NCBI RefSeq assembly: GCF_040054535.1 | Contig: NC_090781.1 | Coordinates: forward strand, 17,974,760-18,038,759 | From: Antennarius striatus | Taxonomy: Eukaryota > Chordata > Actinopteri > Lophiiformes > Antennariidae | Direction: 5' to 3' | Length of the DNA: 64,000 nt | Shown here: positions 37,247 through 55,604 of the stretch, piece after piece | How the letters are laid out: every line of letters starts with the position of its first letter | Numbering within the stretch: position 1 is the stretch's first letter | Notes under the pieces: model-generated | Databases searched by the model: none | Told to the model about the DNA's origin: nothing | Seen by the model: only the letters and a program-made list of their open reading frames with translations | Position numbers and translations under genes: made by a program

Positions 37247-40200
37247 ATCTGGTTTTCCCACGGCACAGAGCACTCTGCTGGAGTCAGCACTCTTAAAAAC
37301 TCTTTCAGTGGATCTGTACTACACTCAGACAGCGATTCTTTAGGTCACTATGTTTGCCTTGTGCTTAAGTACCTTGATGTTACCTTAATTACTGTTAACA
37401 TATATGGATATAACACCAAACCTGAGAACGACAAACTTCTTCATTCCATAGAGAGGCGACTTGACTTTTTGTTATCGAGATTCCCAAATTCTATCCTTTT
37501 AATTGGCGGTGATTTCAATATTGCCTTGGATAATGCTGTTGATAGATGGCCCCCTAGACAGCCCTCCCCCCTTAATTTGAATCTTAAGGCATTCATGCAG
37601 AAATTTGATGTTATAGATGTATGGAGAGAGAAATTTCCAGACGAAAGAACCTTTTCATGGAGCAACAGGTCAGGCTCAAGACAATCACGTATTGATTTCT
37701 GGTTATTATCCAGCTTTGTTGAAAAAGAGAAGATCACAGTTAAATTCCTTGCTACACCCTTAACTGATCATAGAGCAATTCATATTAATATCCAACTTTC
37801 TACTACAGACAATGTACCACTCAGATCTTCATACTGGAAATTAAACTACTCTTTGTTAGAGCATGATGCAGTTAAATCTGAAATCTGTAAATTGATTTCA
37901 CATTTCTGGAACAAGGCTGATAGAGAAAAATTGTACAACACCAATTGGGAACTGTTCAAATTTGAAGCAGGTAAATTCTTAAGAAGATATGGGTCGTCAA
38001 TTTCTAAATCTAAAAGAGCAGAGGAAGAAGAAATTATAACAAAAATCACCTCATTCTTTCAAAGACCCCCTGATGAAATCACTGAAGAGGATAGACTTAA
38101 TTTTTTAGACCTGCAAAAAAAATTAGATGACATTTATCGTCGCAAGGCAGAAGGTGCATTTATTAGGTCCAGGAAGAGATGGTTAGAAGAAGGGGAACAA
38201 AATTCAGCGTATTTTTTTAGGCTTGAAAAACTGCGTGCTAAAACCAACTCCATCCATCAATTAAATATAAATGGCGTCATAACTGACGATGCTAAACTAA
38301 TCTCAAACTATTGCTGTAATTTTTATAGCAACCTTTATAGCTCACAATACAACCAAGAGCAGGCCTCTTTATTCTTAGACTCAATTAAAGACTTACGCAT
38401 CCTCAGTACTGTGGATAAGGACTTTTGTGACACCTTTTTTACTGTAGAAGAAGTCTCTGATGCCATTGCTGCTCTTAAGAAGAACAAATCACCAGGAAGT
38501 GATGGTTTAACCGCAGAATTTTACAAAGCCTTTTCAACACATTTAGCCCCTTTTCTTCTACAGGTTTTCTTAGAAAGCATAGGAAAAAATGCCCTTCCTC
38601 CTAGTCTCACTCAAGGTCTTATAACCTTAATTCCAAAATCTAAAAAAGATGTGCTGTCTCTCGATAATTGGAGACCCATATGTTTACTCAACAATGACTA
38701 CAAAATTGTGGCCCTTATTCTCGCCAAAAGAATTAAAGAGGTCTTAGATACAATAATAGATGAGACTCAGTCGGGTTTTATGAGAAATAGACATATATCT
38801 AACAATATTAGACTCGTCCTAGACATCCTTGACTATTCTGAGTTGATTTCTGATGAAAGTTTTGTCCTCTTCCTTGATTTCTATAAGGCCTTCGATACGA
38901 TTGAACACCAATTCATCTTTCGCTGCTTAAAGATGTTGGGTTTTGGTGATTTTTTTTGCACGGCTATTAAGACTCTGTATGCCAACGGCAACAGTTCAAT
39001 CAAAATGAAAAATGGCACGACTCCAAGGTTTAACTTGAAACGAGGCATCCGCCAGGGATGCCCCATCTCCCCCTACCTCTTCTTACTCTGTACTCAGATT
39101 CTCACGAACCATATCACTAACAGTGTAGTGCAAGGAATCTCTATAGCTGACAAAACTGTTATTATCAGCCAACTGGCTGATGACACTACTCTCTTCCTAA
39201 AAAATGCTAACCAAGTCCCCGTTGCTCTTCATGTAATTAATGACTTCTCTAAGGCCTCTGGCCTATGCCTTAATCTGAATAAATGTGAGCTATTAGCTGT
39301 TAAAAATAGTAACGCAAATTCCATTTGTAATATTCCTGTCAAAGAGGAAGTCACTTATTTAGGGCTCTTGATCTCTAAAAACCAGAATTCGAGATGTATT
39401 TTGAACTTTGACCCGATCATTCAAAAAACCAAAGTTAAACTAAATCAGTGGTTGCAGAGGGACCTGTCCCTTAAAGGCAGAGTCCTTCTCACTAAAGCTG
39501 AAGGTATTTCTCGGCTCACCTATGCAGCTCTCCCCATACATCTGGATAATAAAACTATCAGAAATATTGACCGTTTACTTTTTGATTTTATTTGGAAAAA
39601 TCGTACACATTATATCAAGAAAGGAGTTGTTATGAACGACTATGAACATGGGGGGCTTAACTTCCTAGATTTTGCTACTCTTAATAATACATTTAAAATA
39701 AATTGGGCTCGACACTTTCTCAAAAATCCTGTCTCAATTTGGAACTTCATTCCTCAGTACATCTTCTCTCGCTTTGGTGGTTTACACTTTATTCTCAGTT
39801 GTAATTATAATGTAGACAAACTTCCTGTAAAATTGTCAGCTTTTCACAGGCAAGTTCTTCTATCGTGGTCTCTAATCTATAAACATAACTTCTCTCCTCA
39901 CAGGTACTTAATATGGAATAATAGAGATATTCTTTTCAAGAATAAATCACTTTTTATGGACAGATGGGTTCAGAACAAAATTCTTCTGGTAAGTCAGCTG
40001 TTTAATGGAGAGGGACTTTTGCTTACTTATAGGGAATTTTTATCCAAGTATGAATTTCCTGTTACTCCCAGGGAATTCGCCATAGTGTTTGACGCTATCC
40101 CATCAGGTACTTTAATGCTTTTCAGAAATCCTCCCAACCCACCCCCATCAATCTCCGTACCTAATCCAATTGATTCTCACATAGGGAAAATTTGTTTCTC

Positions 40201-40819
40201 GACCTTTCCCCGTAATAACAACAGACATATACGTGCTCTATTCCAGAAAGATGTTGTTTGTGTTTCTTATGTTGTTTCTTACTGGAATCGTTTTGTGAAT
40301 AACATTGATTGGAACAAGGTCTGGATGATTCCACACAAATATCTCATCTACAATAAGGTGAAGGAAGTTTCCTTCAGAATTATTCACAAATACTATCCTG
40401 CAAATCACTACATGGTTAAATTCAAAAGGGACATAAATACAGACTGTTCTTTCTGTGTGGACTACCCAGAGACTGTGCTACATCTATTTTGGCATTGCCC
40501 TTATACGAAAAAACTTTGGAAGGATGTCAGTAGATTCATTATAGACTATGTTTCCAAGGACTTTACCCTATCTTGGGAAAATGTTGTTTTTTGTTTTTAT
40601 AAGTGCTCTAAGAAAGAGGAAAAGGCTTATTTTCTTATAAATCTGTTAATAATTTTGGCTAAATTTTTTATTCATAAATGTAAATTCAGCAAAAAAAACC
40701 CTAATTTTACTTATTTTCTTAAAGATGTTGAACAATATATACAGCTTATTGACGGCTCTGACAACAAAAAAGCTGTGAAGACCTTAAACATATGTTCCGC
40801 TTTAGGTGTTTTTGTGTAA
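37247..40819 (+). CDS. ORF2 fragment: endonuclease (partial), reverse transcriptase, CCHC
   Basis: The frame is open from the first base of the insertion to TAA at 40819, about 1190 codons. No start codon belongs to it, because the true N-terminus was lost in 5' truncation. Visible endonuclease parts are WFSHGTEHSAGVSTL (residues 2-16), GGDFNIALD (87-95), SRIDFWL, and TDHRAI near 174. The first catalytic Asn and Glu of the endonuclease are missing. RT motifs are FLDFYKAFDT (about 541-550), GIRQGCPISPYLFLL and LADDTTLFL (643-651, catalytic DD). A CX2CX8HX4C knuckle starts at about residue 1067. LADD, in place of the mammalian FADD, suits the Tx1-like branch of L1. The RT looks catalytically complete, but the copy cannot be autonomous without the endonuclease N-terminus and ORF1. 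Confidence 0.93.
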   Translation: MWFSHGTEHSAGVSTLKNSFSGSVLHSDSDSLGHYVCLVLKYLDVTLITVNIYGYNTKPENDKLLHSIERRLDFLLSRFPNSILLIGGDFNIALDNAVDRWPPRQPSPLNLNLKAFMQKFDVIDVWREKFPDERTFSWSNRSGSRQSRIDFWLLSSFVEKEKITVKFLATPLTDHRAIHINIQLSTTDNVPLRSSYWKLNYSLLEHDAVKSEICKLISHFWNKADREKLYNTNWELFKFEAGKFLRRYGSSISKSKRAEEEEIITKITSFFQRPPDEITEEDRLNFLDLQKKLDDIYRRKAEGAFIRSRKRWLEEGEQNSAYFFRLEKLRAKTNSIHQLNINGVITDDAKLISNYCCNFYSNLYSSQYNQEQASLFLDSIKDLRILSTVDKDFCDTFFTVEEVSDAIAALKKNKSPGSDGLTAEFYKAFSTHLAPFLLQVFLESIGKNALPPSLTQGLITLIPKSKKDVLSLDNWRPICLLNNDYKIVALILAKRIKEVLDTIIDETQSGFMRNRHISNNIRLVLDILDYSELISDESFVLFLDFYKAFDTIEHQFIFRCLKMLGFGDFFCTAIKTLYANGNSSIKMKNGTTPRFNLKRGIRQGCPISPYLFLLCTQILTNHITNSVVQGISIADKTVIISQLADDTTLFLKNANQVPVALHVINDFSKASGLCLNLNKCELLAVKNSNANSICNIPVKEEVTYLGLLISKNQNSRCILNFDPIIQKTKVKLNQWLQRDLSLKGRVLLTKAEGISRLTYAALPIHLDNKTIRNIDRLLFDFIWKNRTHYIKKGVVMNDYEHGGLNFLDFATLNNTFKINWARHFLKNPVSIWNFIPQYIFSRFGGLHFILSCNYNVDKLPVKLSAFHRQVLLSWSLIYKHNFSPHRYLIWNNRDILFKNKSLFMDRWVQNKILLVSQLFNGEGLLLTYREFLSKYEFPVTPREFAIVFDAIPSGTLMLFRNPPNPPPSISVPNPIDSHIGKICFSTFPRNNNRHIRALFQKDVVCVSYVVSYWNRFVNNIDWNKVWMIPHKYLIYNKVKEVSFRIIHKYYPANHYMVKFKRDINTDCSFCVDYPETVLHLFWHCPYTKKLWKDVSRFIIDYVSKDFTLSWENVVFCFYKCSKKEEKAYFLINLLIILAKFFIHKCKFSKKNPNFTYFLKDVEQYIQLIDGSDNKKAVKTLNICSALGVFV

Positions 40820-40922
40820 TGTAAGGACATGTGGTCATACCCCCTGGCAACTCTTTTATATGTTCTCTGTTTGTATTGTATACTGTTCTTGTATGCTGTA
40901 CTGAATTTTCTTCAATAAATTT

Positions 40923-41010
<88 letters not shown>
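37247..41010 (+). mobile_element. Young L1/Tx1-type LINE insertion, 5' truncated, with poly(A) tail and target-site duplication
   Basis: The insert runs from the end of the left duplication to the duplication at 41011-41024. It holds the 3' part of ORF2, a short 3'UTR (40820-40926), AATAAA at 40914-40919 and a pure A tail of about 84 nt. The 5' end falls inside the endonuclease domain, as expected from incomplete reverse transcription. The uninterrupted ORF, perfect duplication and long pure tail all indicate a recent insertion. It lies 114 bp upstream of the tRNA gene at 37041-37132. Confidence 0.95.
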
Positions 41011-41013
<3 letters not shown>

Positions 41014-41024
41014 CACTAAAAGAC
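41011..41024 (+). repeat. Right target-site duplication of the L1 element
   Basis: Exact copy of 37233-37246. The first two A residues merge with the poly(A) tail. Confidence 0.93.
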
Positions 41025-41292
41025 TAACGAGAGCAGGAGAGACAGTAAAGACCTCCCGATGCTCCTGTTCAATTTCACATTTTAACAAGAGAGAGGGGGA
41101 GGAGCCGGAGTGGGCGTGTCAAACATGTGGCGAGGGGGCTCTGTCATCTGGTTGGTCAGTTTGTGGGTACATACATTGCTCTGATTGGCTGCTTCTGTCA
41201 CAATAGCAACAGTCATTGGGTGACAGTTGGACAATGGCCGTGTCATTGGCCGACTTAGGGATACAAAAGGCTATTAGGGAAGGTGAGGAGGT

Positions 41293-41360
<68 letters not shown>

Positions 41361-42445
41361 CCTCTGATTGGACGGCTCGTCTCATGGTGTAAAGGTTGGA
41401 TGTTCTTCACTTGCGGCTTTTTCCTGCTGTGCTGATTGGAGTAATAATAACAGAATCTCCAGCTGGGTCCTAGTACCTCACCAAGCCCCACCCCTTGACG
41501 TTACACTCAGCCAATGGCAGTGCTCTGCAGCGGGCTGCTAATGCTACAGGTGCTCCTGAGCATGGCGTTAGCTCAGGTAACTATTCCGACCGTCTTCAAT
41601 GGACCCAGGAGCTGCGTCTGTCATCGGGCCGGCGGTGGCTAATCCTCAAGCGCTCTGCAGCGACCCCTCGCCATCGACTCGCCGTTGACTCGCCGTCAAC
41701 TCGCCATCTGCACGCGGCTTCTTTTCAGCTCAGTGGCTGCTTAAACCCGATCCGCTGAGCTAAGCCACTGAGATTGAAAGAGAGCATTGCATTAGCTACT
41801 TAGACCCAACTGAGGTTAATCGACCGGCCAGCATCTGAGGAGGCCTCTCTGCTGCAATCGGGTCAAACAAGACCCCAGGGGGGCAAAGCAGTCGTCATGG
41901 AAACAGATGAAACCGTCGCGGTCCTGCTGAGGTTCATCATCAGGATACCATGAAATGACAACTTTAACCTCTTGTTGATGGAGCTTAAAGACCTCTGAGC
42001 AGCTCCTGTCGGCTCGCAGAGACACGAAATGGTGGTGTCCGGTACGGCGTCAGTAAACAACAGGATGTAAACAACAACATCGGCTTTGTTTATTTACAGC
42101 TTCTTGGTGTTAAAAATCTTCACAACCGGCATCTTACGTAATTTTCCTGCTCAACGACATTTATGTAACGCCGGGCCTCATTTACATAACTGCATAGAGA
42201 TTTCGTCAGCGTGTCCATATATGGGCAGAGTGTGTGAAGTCATTTGCATATGCAGATGAGGAGTGTATCCCCACACCAACAGAGGTGGTGATTAGTTGTG
42301 TGCCTCCTCCTCCTGTGACATGTTTTACATTCAGAGGTTAATGAGTGAGCGGGGCTGTGGTTTTACCTGGCTACATTGCCATGGCAACTGATGCTGCACA
42401 CCCAGTGCCTGAGTTGGACCACAAATAAAAAAAAGATGATCGCAT
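41025..42445. other. Intergenic; no gene seen
   Basis: It contains a (GT)n tract at 41297-41358 and a 10-bp inverted repeat CTCAGTGGCT near 41729/41764. Repeated ATTGG/CCAAT motifs occur around 41150-41250. The ORF at 41495-41758 has no recognisable features. Confidence 0.5.
41297..41358. repeat. (GT)n microsatellite, about 31 units
   Basis: Uninterrupted GT repeat. Confidence 0.95.
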
Positions 42446-42457
42446 GTGTATATTTAT

Positions 42458-42810
42458 TCATTCATTCATCTTCCAACCCGCTTAATCCGCTAACGCAGGT
42501 CGCGGGGAGCCGGTGCCTATCCCAGCAGTCTCAGGGCGTGAGGCAGGGGACACTCCGGGCACAACGCCAGTGTACCGCGGAGCCACATAGAAACAAACAA
42601 CCATTCACACACACACTCACTCCTATGGTCAATTTGGGATCGGCCAATCAACCTGAAGCGCATGCTTTTGGAGGTGGGAGGAAGCCGGAGAACCCGGAGA
42701 ACCCACGCAGACACGGGGAGAGCATGCAAACTCCGCACAGAGCGGGACTCGAACCCGGGTCCGCCGTGTTGTGAGGCTGCAGCGCTAACCACTACTCCAC
42801 CGTGCCGCCC
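42458..42810 (-). mobile_element. tRNA-derived SINE with 12-bp target-site duplication
   Basis: Read on the minus strand it begins GGGCGGCACGGTGGAGTAGT. It carries a pol III A box (GTGGTTAGCGCTG) and B box (GGTTCGAGTCCC), a conserved body and ends in an (ATGA)n tail. It is flanked by GTGTATATTTAT at 42446-42457 and 42811-42822. This is a very widespread teleost repeat type. Fragments of the same family lie at 17528 and 58283. The 353-bp copy is nearly complete. Confidence 0.9.
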
Positions 42811-43439
42811 GTGTATATTTATATTTATGCACATATTTTGTTGCATCCCACCTGAAATGGAACACACACACACACACTCAGGCGCACAGCTGAAGCACAA
42901 ATGCTAACAAGAAGCTAAGTTACCTCCAGATCTGAACACATCTGAATAGCTTAGCTTAGCATACATTTAATCATTCCATCTTATCCATTTACAGCTTCTA
43001 GAGAAATTCAGGACAGACTCCAAGGGAATAAAGGTGGTCACGTGACCTGCCCCGCCCCCGTCAGTGGAGGTGACCACCCCCCAGATGGAGTTTTATGTGT
43101 TTATAGTTTGATGACCAGCTGTCAACATGCCAGGCTGGGTCCAGTTCGCCCTAAACGTCACACCTGAGCAGGTAAACATTTGATGAGTCAGCATTAGGCT
43201 GGGAAATAAGTTATTTATAGACTTTTATAGACATTAGCAGAAATAATGTATAGACATTAAGATGCGTGAAACGTTGAAGAAGGGGGAGGTGGGTAGAGGT
43301 TCGCTGGTGCGCGATGAGCAGACGCAGGTGTGTTGGTGTGCGGAGGGGGCGTGGCTCCCGCTGCAGGTAGGCTCGTGTTACGTGCCGCTGCTCAGTCGCT
43401 GATTTCCTGCTGCAGGCTGGAGGTGTTTCACCTGTTCAG

Positions 43440-43531
43440 GTAAAATAAAGGCAGCGAGGCTCACCTGAAGCACCAGAGGACGGTTCTACTTAATCGCCAG
43501 AACCAGCTGACATGACGTCATCATCCGGCTG
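43440..43531 (+). other. syne4: Candidate noncoding first exon of syne4
   Basis: The sequence before the strong donor GTGAGT at 43532 contains TGACGTCA (a CRE-type palindrome) and an ATG whose frame would stop at once if joined to the exon at 48674, so it would be a short upstream ORF. The left limit is a guess, and linkage to syne4 is inferred from position only. Confidence 0.35.
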
Positions 43532-43757
43532 GTGAGTCGTCATCGTTCACTCGTTCGTGACGTCGCGTTCCTTCTCGTTTGTTTTCCGGCTCGTGTGAGT
43601 TGAGAGACGTTTTGTCATTGGGCGCCGCTTCATCCTCAGGTAAACAAGTTGGTGGTGTCACGCGAGCGGAAATTATTCTTAACAGGTAGTTTCAGGAAAC
43701 ACGGAACCGGAAGGTTGTAATTTAGACGAATTTAGACCAAACAGGTCAGAAACCGGT

Positions 43758-43759
<2 letters not shown>

Positions 43760-43832
<73 letters not shown>
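43760..43832. repeat. (CT)n(GT)n compound microsatellite
   Basis: About 7 CT units are followed by about 28 GT units. Confidence 0.9.
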
Positions 43833-43834
<2 letters not shown>

Positions 43835-45482
43835 TCAGTGTCCCGCTTCCCCTCGGGATACTACTTCAGAAAGGTAATTTCGTGTGTCCCTCTGTTGCCA
43901 TGGTGATAGGTACAGGTAGTAGAAATGAGTTTTTTTTTTCCCTCTTTCTGTTTTGAATATATTTTTCCTGTTGTCCATTTATTTATTTATTTATTTATTG
44001 ATTATTTATCATCATTATTGTTTTATTATTGTGTGGATTCTTATTTCCGTTTCCGTCGGTGACATAAACTACCTGAAGGATTTTGTTGGTGCTTTGCTGA
44101 AGTGTTCCTCACGTCGTGAGGAAGAGGTCCAAATGGGTCCGGATGAAGGGGCGGAGTCAGGAAAGCGATCTGAAACCTTCATACAGGTTATGGATTGAAT
44201 TAAACGTCCTCACTTGTGAAACGGAAGCAGGAAGTAGTCAGACAGGGAGGGAATGTTTCCAATACACTTGAACTGGTTTGATTCTCCGATGCAGGTGAGT
44301 TCACCTGTGCAGGTGTGTTGGATCCGGATGGCTGGTTCTGTGCAGGTATCATGTTTCGCGTGTTCCACCGGCGCATGCAGGTCACCGTGTCACCGGAACC
44401 CTGACCTGCAGCTTCCACACTGTAACTGTGTCACATATCGAATAGCTGTGAATACAGTGTGACCACCTGAGCTGTGGGGGCGTGGCCGTCACCTGAGAGG
44501 CTCCACGATTGGTTCCTACTTAAAGAGATGATAGCTATACGTAACCACGGTGATATCTGGATGGTCGTTTAAACAAGTGCCGGTCCAGAAGGACGAGCTC
44601 CAGGTCAACGTCACCAAACAACAGGAAGCAGAAAAGGAACACATTATCCTCAGCACTCAGATGATGATGGGATGAAGAGGAGGAGGAGGAGGAGGATGGT
44701 CTCACTGACGGAGGTGAAATCTCTCTTCGGTGAATCGTTTGTTTTTCCAGTTCCATCCTTCATCCGTCCCTCGGAGTGAACTCGCCCACAAACAGACTGA
44801 GATCTGAGATGAAGTGTTTTTCTCTCCTCTAATCTCTCGACATACATTTAAAAAAGGGTGAAAATTTTTACACAAAATTCTTCAAAACCGTATTTGTTCT
44901 CGCCCTCCAGACAACGTGGAGTCAGAAATGATGAAGAGAGTCTGAAATACGTGGTTGCTCCTCCATTCCCGCCTTAAACCTCCTCCTCCTCCTCTTCCTC
45001 ATCCTCCTGTCTCTGATCTTTTCGTCTGAAACTTCCTCTTTCAGTGCAGATAATTCATTCCGCTCAGCCTCCTCCTGACGCCACTTCCAGCTTAGTTAGT
45101 TTAACATTCAAATCTGTGCAGAAACGTCAACGTATTTGGGTCATGAGATTAAGATCCGCTCGGGAAAAAAAGACTCCTGACATCTTCAGGAACGTTCTAC
45201 TGGAGACTGGAAACCAAACACATCTTTAATCACTGAGAGTCATAGAACCGCTCAGCACTGTGAGGTCAAATTTTTACTCAGTTGTTTGCTTGATGGTCGA
45301 TCTCACCAATGATTCTACATAGTAATAACCTGAAACACACATTTGAACATTTCCAGCTCCGTGTCCGGGTTGTGTCAGGAACATGAAGAATGAAACAGGA
45401 ATCTCTGTAAATACTCTAGTTGTTTTTGGCTCTCGGGGCGGAAAAAGGCTCAAGTTTCAGCAGAAACAGAAATCTACTGTTT

Positions 45483-45583
<101 letters not shown>

Positions 45584-48034
45584 GAAACCATCCGCGCTGC
45601 TTCTCCGTGGGAATAAATCATGACGGAATGATTCCAACAGATATGACGTAAAATAATTAATGAACACCTCATGAAGTTTCCCAAACAGCGACAATGTTGT
45701 AGAACCGGTTCCCGTCTGTCTTCCTGTTGATTCTGATGGGTCATGGCCGACGACCACTTCTACACACCTGAGATTCACTTCCTCTTGACCAATCAGGTCC
45801 AGAAAGTAAAGACCAGGAAATGATTCTGGAAGTGGGGGATTAGGATTCCATTCACCGCGTCTCCAGGACGTGGTGCCAGTTGGGTGCTTTTGCATTTGGT
45901 ACCACCTATTTGAAGCTCGTTGTCATAGCAACACGGCACAGAGCTGTTAACATCTACTAAAGACAGAAGTGGCCGTCATGCAAAAGTTGTGTCCACTGAT
46001 GTGTACTGTGCAGGATATTCTAGGAATTGATGGCACAGAGAGGATTTAAACTGGTCAATCAGTGGCCTGCAATGTGTCACGTGACCTCTCAGTTCCTGCT
46101 CAGCTTGCTTGGGACCACACTGGTAGTTTTCTACCTGGGAAACCAACCTTCTGACCTCCTGACTGCTACAGACGAACCTCATTCATGTCTCCAGGAGCAG
46201 CAGGAAACCAGAGTACGGAGAAATCCTGGATCTACGGCTTCGTTTTCCGTCAGTTATTTTAGGGATGATATTCTCACCGTCTCCATTTCCACTTCTTCCC
46301 TTTCTCCCCAACTTCTCTCCGTAATTAGATCGTAGAGATCGGGTGTCTTTCAGCCCTCTGTCTGTCTTTTACCCTGAGGAGGACAGAAAGGCTGTTTGTT
46401 CCCTGCCAGCTTCCTTTTGTCCAAATGGAACAATAGACTTAGTTGGGGGCAGAGAGGAAGAGGAGGAGGAGGAGGAGGAGGTGAGGGAGGTGGTTCAAGT
46501 TCTGTCTCAGGAGATCCTCCAGTGTCAAACTTAGAGGTGGAGAGGTTCATATCTTCACGCCGCTGCCTGTAAATTGCTTTTTAAATCTCCCAGTTGTGGT
46601 TCTGCTGGCATCCCAGTGACCAGTAACTCGTGGGATTGGTTGTCATCGCTCCAGAGACTCCGCCCACAGCCTCTGGTCACCACAGGCAGCTCTGGTTTAA
46701 AAACTATGGAGGCAGATATCGACTCTGTCTGAGGACACAGACATTATTTTAACCGTCCTGACTTCCCCTCACCTTCATCTCCTCCTCGGATGAGCAGCGT
46801 TTCCCTGGGAAGCAGCTTCTCTGATAGGATCCATCCATCCTCCTCTCTTCCTCTCTGGGGTCGTTGTGTTTGGGTGCTTCGTTCCAGTGTTTAGCAGAGC
46901 GCTGTCACCGACCCGCAGTCTTACTACTCTGTGTTTTTGATGCTTGTTAGCAAAGATGTAATAATAAATTTAAGAACTGGATTCATTCACCAAACTGCAG
47001 GTGTGAAAGCTTCCGACCATCCTACCAGTAAAGCGTTCTGGTGTTTAGCTGCTTCCAGGTTTCTGTCTCAGGACACGGATCTTACTACAATCTCATTTAA
47101 GATGAGTATTCAGTCCGACTTCACCTCTCTGGCTCCAACTCTTCATCAGACCCAACTAGAGTCTGTGTCCTAATCTTTAAAGCTTGAGGTCATGTCTCCT
47201 CAGAGAGGAGGTGATATCTCCATCCTCCTCTTCCTTCCTCACGCTGGTCCGTCTGAATCCGTCGGCTCTCCTGCAAGCTTGAGCAGTGATGTTCACCACA
47301 GACGGACATGTTCACCATCCGGACATGTTTGTCCCGTCATACGTCTATCGATTTAGCGAGAAACGATGAAGACTTTTTAAAGGTGCTGTAGTTTCAAGAC
47401 CTGTAGCCAGAAGACGACATTTTGTCATTCAAAATGATGGTTTTAAGATGCATCTCTGTTTATTTAAATCAACCAAACCACCGAGGTCACTGATGCAAAT
47501 GGGAATGCAGACACGCTAACATGCTAGTGTTAGCTGCGCAGTTGGCTGTTTCCGCACTGATTGAATCGATACTGTTAATGAAATTTTTGTAGATTTTTGA
47601 CGTTCTTTAAAACATGAAATTCTCTGATTAAATATTTTGGTGTTTGAACGTTTTAAGGCTGCTTTGTTTGAACTGATTAAATGGAGTCATGCGAGTTTCC
47701 ATCTCAACATTCAAATCATTTCCACTCATCGAAAACTACCAGAGGCTCACCTGCTGGAGGGGTGACGGTTCTGGATCATGAAACACATGAATGGTAGAAA
47801 CGCGTCTGGAAACCTGTGACTGGTTAGGATGTGAACCTAAGGTAACGATAATCCAGATCGCTTTCTGTAGTTTCTGTGGATTAAAGGGGGACAAGCAGGC
47901 CTCAGATGTTCCACTGGGAGTCGTTCTAGTTTGAAATGAAATCATGTTTCTGTAACTGCAGAGAGTCGAGAGGAAAAAACCGCAAAGGTGGTTCAGACAT
48001 CAGGATCTATGTGGTCTCTCAATGGGTCAGGGCT

Positions 48035-48037
<3 letters not shown>

Positions 48038-48114
<77 letters not shown>
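48038..48114. repeat. (CA)n microsatellite, about 38 units
   Basis: Uninterrupted. A second, imperfect CA tract follows at 48230-48296. Confidence 0.95.
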
Positions 48115-48118
<4 letters not shown>

Positions 48119-48249
48119 GCGAAGTCCTTGGTGGGACTTTGGACGAGGAGGCCTTGGCTGATCAGGCTCCTGCGGGGCGACAGGAAGTGTTTGATTTATG
48201 AGTCTGGAAGATCACAGGTGGACACAGACACACACACACTACACAGACG

Positions 48250-48286
<37 letters not shown>

Positions 48287-48695
48287 CACAGACACACTGG
48301 TGACTCTAAGTAAGGTTATTATTTATGGGGACATCATCATGCTTCATTATCTGCTGCTCTGGGTTTAATGGATGATGCAGAGGGAACTGGTCATTAGAGG
48401 CAGCGGTGTGGGATTCATTCACACAAACACTAAACAAACACAACGATTATAAACTCATTCTGAACCACTAATCACAAGTGTGGGGTTTGGTTTCATTAGT
48501 GGGTGTGTCACCGCATGTAAACCACAGGTAAAATCCTCTTCCTCTTCCTGGCTCACGATGCGTGTCGTCCAATCCCAGCAAGTCTTGGTTTAGTCCCGCC
48601 CACTGAAGTGACAAATTTTTTTTTTCAAATACCTGCTGCTGAGTCTGAATCCACTTGTCTGCTTTCTCAACAGGTGAGGGTCAGGTGATGTCACG

Positions 48696-55299
<6,604 letters not shown>

Positions 55300-55598
55300 A
55301 GACGGAACGGAGCACGGGTTCCAGGAAGCAGAGGTTCCCAGCGTTTGAGACCAACGATCTCAGACATCGAGTATCTGACAGGAACCTGCAGGATGAGCAC
55401 CGCTTGCTGACTCGTTGGTTTCCTCTCGTTGTCATCTGGCGGCAGCTGAAAACGCCTGGAAACTGGAAGTGATGCTAAAAGTTTTAAGTCTTTTCTAATC
55501 ATGTGATTATTAGAGCTTTCCACAAATAAACATTTACACAGACAAACCGTGACAATCATAAAATGTTATAACTCACATTATTATGTTGTATAAACCTT

Positions 55599-55604
55599 AA
55601 TAAA
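55599..55604 (+). terminator. Candidate syne4 poly(A) signal
   Basis: AATAAA lies 300 nt after the stop codon and is followed by GTTTGTCAGTAGTG. An alternative AATAAA lies at 55525-55530. Confidence 0.55.

Noticed and set aside
40831-41019. ORF with a poly-lysine tail
   Set aside because: This is the poly(A) tail of the L1 insertion read as AAA codons.
42662-42907. Possible tRNA gene on the minus strand near 42740-42810
   Set aside because: The A and B boxes are present but the sequence is the head of a complete SINE with a target-site duplication, and the cloverleaf is not complete.
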